Shown here: piece after piece, positions 59,943 through 64,000 of the stretch
Numbering within the stretch: the first letter of the stretch is position 1
Layout of the letters: each line of letters begins with the position of its first letter
Assembly (NCBI GenBank): GCA_026214975.1
Contig: CM047814.1
Span: forward strand, 19,119,541-19,183,540
DNA length: 64,000 nt
Source: Gentiana macrophylla
Lineage: Eukaryota > Streptophyta > Magnoliopsida > Gentianales > Gentianaceae
Reading direction: 5' to 3'
The notes under the pieces: generated by a model
What the model was told of the DNA's origin: nothing
Database searches by the model: none
The model's input: only the letters and a program-made list of their open reading frames with translations
Made by a program: the position numbers and the translations under genes

Positions 59943-62900
59943 TTATACAACCTTGCTCAAATGATCTTCTTCTTCAACCGGAACAATTTGCTCCGTGCTG
60001 TTGCTTGAATGAGAATCATCCTCCAAATTCAGAAATGCCAAATTAATAAAAGATTGAATGTTCGATGCAGATTGTTCACCTTCAACAAGATCAACTTCAT
60101 CAACAGTGTTATTAATCTGTTGCCTTGCCCATTGGATTGCCTCTGGATTGCCATGGAGGAGTTGAACAACCTGTTTTTTATAGTCATTTTTACACAAGGT
60201 TCTTTAGATACTTAAAAAGAATAAAGCAAACACATTACCAGAGGAAATAGTAGCTTACACGCGTGATTTGAGGGCGGAATTCAGGTGCAAGTCTGGTACA
60301 AAGACTAGCAGCTAATGCCATTCTCTCAATATGATCATCATCATAGGTGTCAACTAAAACCGGATCAAGCAACTCCGAAAACTTGCCTTCTTTCAAGATT
60401 GGTTTTGCCTGGAGGAAGTAGATTAGTTGGAGCATTTGGTTCTATAAGGGCCCACAACAAACTTACTGTGGGACGTCACCACTATAGTATCATTATACAC
60501 ATTCGACCTTTTGAAAGCCGGTTTGGACCATATAATCAACTTTCAAAAGATCGAATGTGTATGGTGCCTGATCAGTAGTGTTGTGCCACAGTAAGAAGGT
60601 AAAATTATAATTACTAATCTATGCTTGTGTTCAGTTATAAGGATTCTTGCATTACAAATACTGAAAGACTTACCCATGTAACTAAATTTTCAAGACCATT
60701 TGAGTACCCGTCATCAATTGGTTTTCTACCGGACAAAAGCTCTAAGAGTACAACACCATAAGAGTAGACATCAATTTTGTCTGTGACTTTGCCATACATA
60801 AAATATTCTGGAGCCAAGTAACTGCAATAACATAGGTGAGAGATCCCTTTGACATAAAATAATTCGCTTTTATTCTTATCCGGGATATTTTTATAAAGAT
60901 ATTTGAATTGCATCGAGTATCAACAATGATCAAGGGCATTTACATATACAAAGAACTCAAAAGCACACAGTGACTCACCCTAAAGTTCCCATTAGGGTAC
61001 TGCTATCATCAATGTCCCTTGAAGAACCACCAGAGGCCAACATAGCAAGTCCAAAATCTGACAGCTAGTTCATACATATAAATGAAAGAATCAATTTTTG
61101 TTAGAAGTGAAAATAAAATATCAGAGGTAGCAAATAAATCCAGTTAGAACGCAATAAATACCTTGGGATCAAAATCACGAGAGAGAAGAATGTTGGAAGA
61201 TTTAACATCTCTGTGAATAATAGGTTCAGCAACCCCGGAATGTAAATGTTGTAACGCCTCAGCAATACCTAATGCAACCTGATATCTCTGTTTCCAACCA
61301 AACACGTAACCGCTTTTCCGGTGGCCTATTTGAAAGAGCAACTATTTAGTGCAAGAATAAGCAGGGTTAGGGGAATAATATAACATGAAGTAGTTCAACT
61401 ATACTAGAGAGAGAACAATTACCATGAAGATTATCTTCTAAGCTTCCTCCAGATAAAATGTCATAGATTAATAGTACTTGATTATCATTGAAATGGAATC
61501 CAAGAAGGGAGATAATGTTCTTGTGATCTAAACTACTTAACAGCTCGATCTCTGTAACGAATTGCTTTGAAACATCGTCTGATGGCTTTACGATCTTCAC
61601 AGCAACCTCTTTTCCATCTTGGAGAGTCCCTCTGTAAACCTTACTGCTACCCCCTTTACCAATCATATGATCTACAATCTCATCAAGAAATTCCAGTAAG
61701 TAACTCATTATGCTCTGAAAAAGACAAACAGACCAAGTAATAACTTTAGCCCAAGAAAAAGATAAGCACAAACCTGGACTGAAGTTGGATGTTGCAGATA
61801 TAAGTTCCTGGTAGCTAAACAATCTGTATCTTTGAGAATACTTCTGAGATAGGGCCTCCAGTTCCTTATGTAGCATTTTCGTAGCAGATTCTGGACAACA
61901 TGGGATTACAGAAACGGAAGTCTGAGGTAAAACTACTGCACTCTTCTCATTATCATGTGGACTCTGTTCTTGATCAGGACAAATAGCTGAAATAGATTGG
62001 AGACTTGGTAATCTCAAGACACGTTCCATCACTAAGGACTTCTTGAAGGAAGATTGAGTGAATAAATTTCCATTATGATGAAGTAATTTTCTCACATGTT
62101 GCCATCCAGAATTGTTGACTTCCGGGCTACTTGATAACGATGACTCCAAACCAGATTTTGTGCAAGCATTAGATGATGCTGGCAGCAAGGGACTCAGAAA
62201 CGGTAAATTCCTAGGTTTGACCGGAGAATATACTCCATCAGAACTGAAAAACTCAATGCTTAATCTGCTTGATTCTCTTAAGAATGTAACCTTGCCATTT
62301 TCAACAGCAATAACTGTGGTTTCTTTACCAAGAACTCTAGCACAATGTCGTGCAACAGAAATGGAAGATCTTCTTGTTTTGCAGGTTGTTGAAGTACCAA
62401 CTACTAAACTCATTGCACCAGAAGATGTTGCCTCTTGGGCTAAAACTTTGTGGACTGGAGTTCCTCTACTGACCTTGAGTTTTAGATCAACCTAATAAGA
62501 ATCACCCCAGAGAATATAAGAACAACTCACAAATATAAATCTGTATCCCACATAAGAGTCGCAAATTTCTAGTTCATAAACATGATCTGGGCATTAAAAT
62601 GTATCACTGTAGTACCAAAAGTAGACAGAAAAATAGCCAAGACCGTATCCTCTTAAGTGAGGTCTGTCTAGTGATTTGTCCGATAAAAGCACCAAAAAAA
62701 CTTATTATTGTGCTTTTCACAACTGTCAAATCCTAATCCTAAACAGGATAAAGTAATTTACTTTGTATTAAGTAAACTTGCTATGTTTTGTGATTCACCA
62801 TAAGAATCACACGACAGACCACACTAGAGAGGATCCGAATTGGATACCACCAGACCGGTATACTCAGATGCATACATCTTCATTCACACGTTTGTCCCCA

Positions 62901-63633
62901 TTATGGCAATACATTGAATACTCAAATGTTCAGAATTAATATCACTTCCCTTTTTCAAGTCCTGTACTGCAAAGGTCGGTTACATTCCCAGTACGCGGCG
63001 CAGAAAAGGAACGATAGCAACAAAATTGATTACAGTGAAAACTAAAAAGATAAAAGCAACGATTACAGATGCAATACAGAGACATAAAGATAACAGAAAG
63101 ATAATGTCTTTTTTTTTGAGTAAATATCCACTGTTTTCAAAACTGTCCGAATTTCATCGCTCCCGATTGATGGTGGATAACAACTGAGAAAACGCAATTT
63201 GAATCTGAACCATGTTTCGTAAAGTAAAAGCACTTGCCTGTTTAAGTGTACATATACCCTCATAAGAAGCAAGCAACGAATCATCAAAGTTTTTCATCAC
63301 TGAAAGCGCCGTCGCTCTATCTCCTTCCATTATCAACCCCCAAAAAAAACATGTCAGAAACTGCAAACCCAAAAGTAAAAAATAAAAAAATAATGGTAAC
63401 GTACCTTTGTTAGGATCAATGACGTGCAGAGCAATGACTCGATCCCCAGGTTGCGCTACCTTAACCAAAGCCCAAGTAAGTAACTCCTTGCTACTTGCAT
63501 TCAAATTCACTCCGACCAAAATCACTCCTCCTCCTCCTCCTCCTCCGCCATCATCATCCAAGTCACGGCAGATGTCGTCGAAATCCGACTTACAATGAGC
63601 TAAACCACCACAGTTTCCCATCAATTTCATCAC
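59943..63633 (-). CDS. Receptor-like cytoplasmic kinase with N-terminal USP domain, 9 exons
   Basis: Exons in reading order: 63633-63405, 63323-63238, 62491-61774, 61671-61423, 61325-61162, 61064-60979, 60821-60674, 60408-60259, 60170-59943. They sum to 686 codons including stop, with no break. Residues ~36-160 form a universal-stress-protein (adenine-nucleotide hydrolase-like) domain: [20 protein letters not shown] and VIALHVID. A Ser-rich linker follows. The kinase domain begins near residue 345: [11 protein letters not shown] loop, VAVKIVK lysine, [11 protein letters not shown] catalytic loop, SDFGLA, APEY. It matches plant RLCK VI-type kinases; it has no signal peptide or membrane segment, so it should be cytosolic. 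A Gly8 run near the N-terminus comes from a CTC repeat (63526-63549). The intron after exon 2 is predicted GC-AG. Confidence 0.92.
60462..60595. mobile_element. Small palindromic MITE in a kinase intron
   Basis: Inverted ends cttactgtgg and ccacagtaag, with longer inner arms around acacattcgaccttttgaaag and its complement. 134 bp, between exons 7 and 8. Confidence 0.7.
62492..63237 (-). other. Predicted GC-AG intron of the kinase
   Basis: Exon 2 ends K-Q and exon 3 opens V-D-L-K-L-K, a join conserved in this family. The donor reads CAG|GCAAGT, the consensus of the minor GC donor class, and the acceptor ATTAG. No usable GT donor keeps the conserved join. Confidence 0.8.
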
Positions 63634-64000
63634 ACAAAAAAATGTATCTTTGTCGTCGTCTGGCAGACGTCTATTGAAGCAGTAGGAATGAGAGTGAGGA
63701 AAATGCCAAAGAGAAGATCTGGCGGTGGTTTCTGAGGAATGGGGACAAGGCAGGCATGTGTAATAAGTATACGTCTGATGAAATTGACGACTCGAAAATG
63801 GAAGTTATTGTATTTTAACGGTCTGCATAGGATGTGACCGTATCTAAATGGTTGGCTTCATTCCATATTTTTAACGTTGTAATAAATGTTATATCAGACG
63901 CAACCTTAGCCAAATGGCTGCCTTTTTTTTTTTCATAAAGACATTGTTTGCATATTTGTAGATTTCATTGATTGATTAAATATTAACATGTCACTATGTT
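63634..64000 (-). promoter_or_regulatory. Upstream region of the kinase gene
   Basis: Divergent non-coding DNA up to the window end. No firm TATA box. It should contain the 5' UTR and promoter. Confidence 0.4.

Noticed and set aside
39938..63633. Functional gene cluster linking phosphatase, MnmG and kinase
   Set aside because: The genes belong to unrelated pathways and are separated by transposons; proximity looks accidental.

Overview
The window reads as nuclear DNA of a flowering plant, most likely a eudicot. It is AT-rich, has spliced genes with GT-AG introns, and is crowded with plant-type transposons: Ty1/copia and Ty3/gypsy LTR elements, Stowaway-, hAT- and Harbinger-like MITEs, and a tRNA-derived SINE. 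I cannot name the species. Nothing here looks bacterial, viral or organellar.

Four host loci can be read. (1) 855-2214 (+) is an intact two-exon serpin of 390 codons. It is followed by a tandem copy at 4560-7531 that is dead: two frameshifts and a 1.7-kb Harbinger-like insertion. (2) 25396-37807 (+) is a 13-exon purple acid phosphatase of the PAP1/PAP27 type. Its second intron has grown to 9.1 kb around a copia insertion, and one base is missing in the exon that carries the GDMG metal-binding motif. (3) 39938-46574 (+) is a 13-exon MnmG/GidA-type tRNA U34 modification enzyme with an organelle-targeting leader, apparently intact. (4) 59943-63633 (-) is a 9-exon receptor-like cytoplasmic kinase with an N-terminal universal-stress-protein domain, apparently intact, with one predicted GC-AG intron.

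The rest is mostly nested mobile DNA. 8215-18956 is a decayed chromodomain-type Ty3/gypsy element whose reverse transcriptase is split by a second, non-autonomous LTR element (9641-14458, TSD CTGGC) with no recognisable gag-pol and several tandem-repeat arrays. 29850-34857 is a minus-strand copia element inside the phosphatase intron (TSD AACAT). 48505-59702 is a second minus-strand copia element (TSD TTCAT) that holds a SINE, a local tandem duplication and a third, plus-strand copia element (about 54189-59269). 22259-23218 is a G-poor low-complexity tract split by a hAT-like MITE.

The four genes are unrelated in function and do not form an operon or cluster. I found no convincing new multi-gene system. 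The most useful observations are the insertion histories shown by target-site duplications, the phosphatase frameshift, the repeat-built non-autonomous retroelement with PPT-like motifs, the uneven divergence of the SINE duplication, and the GC-AG intron.
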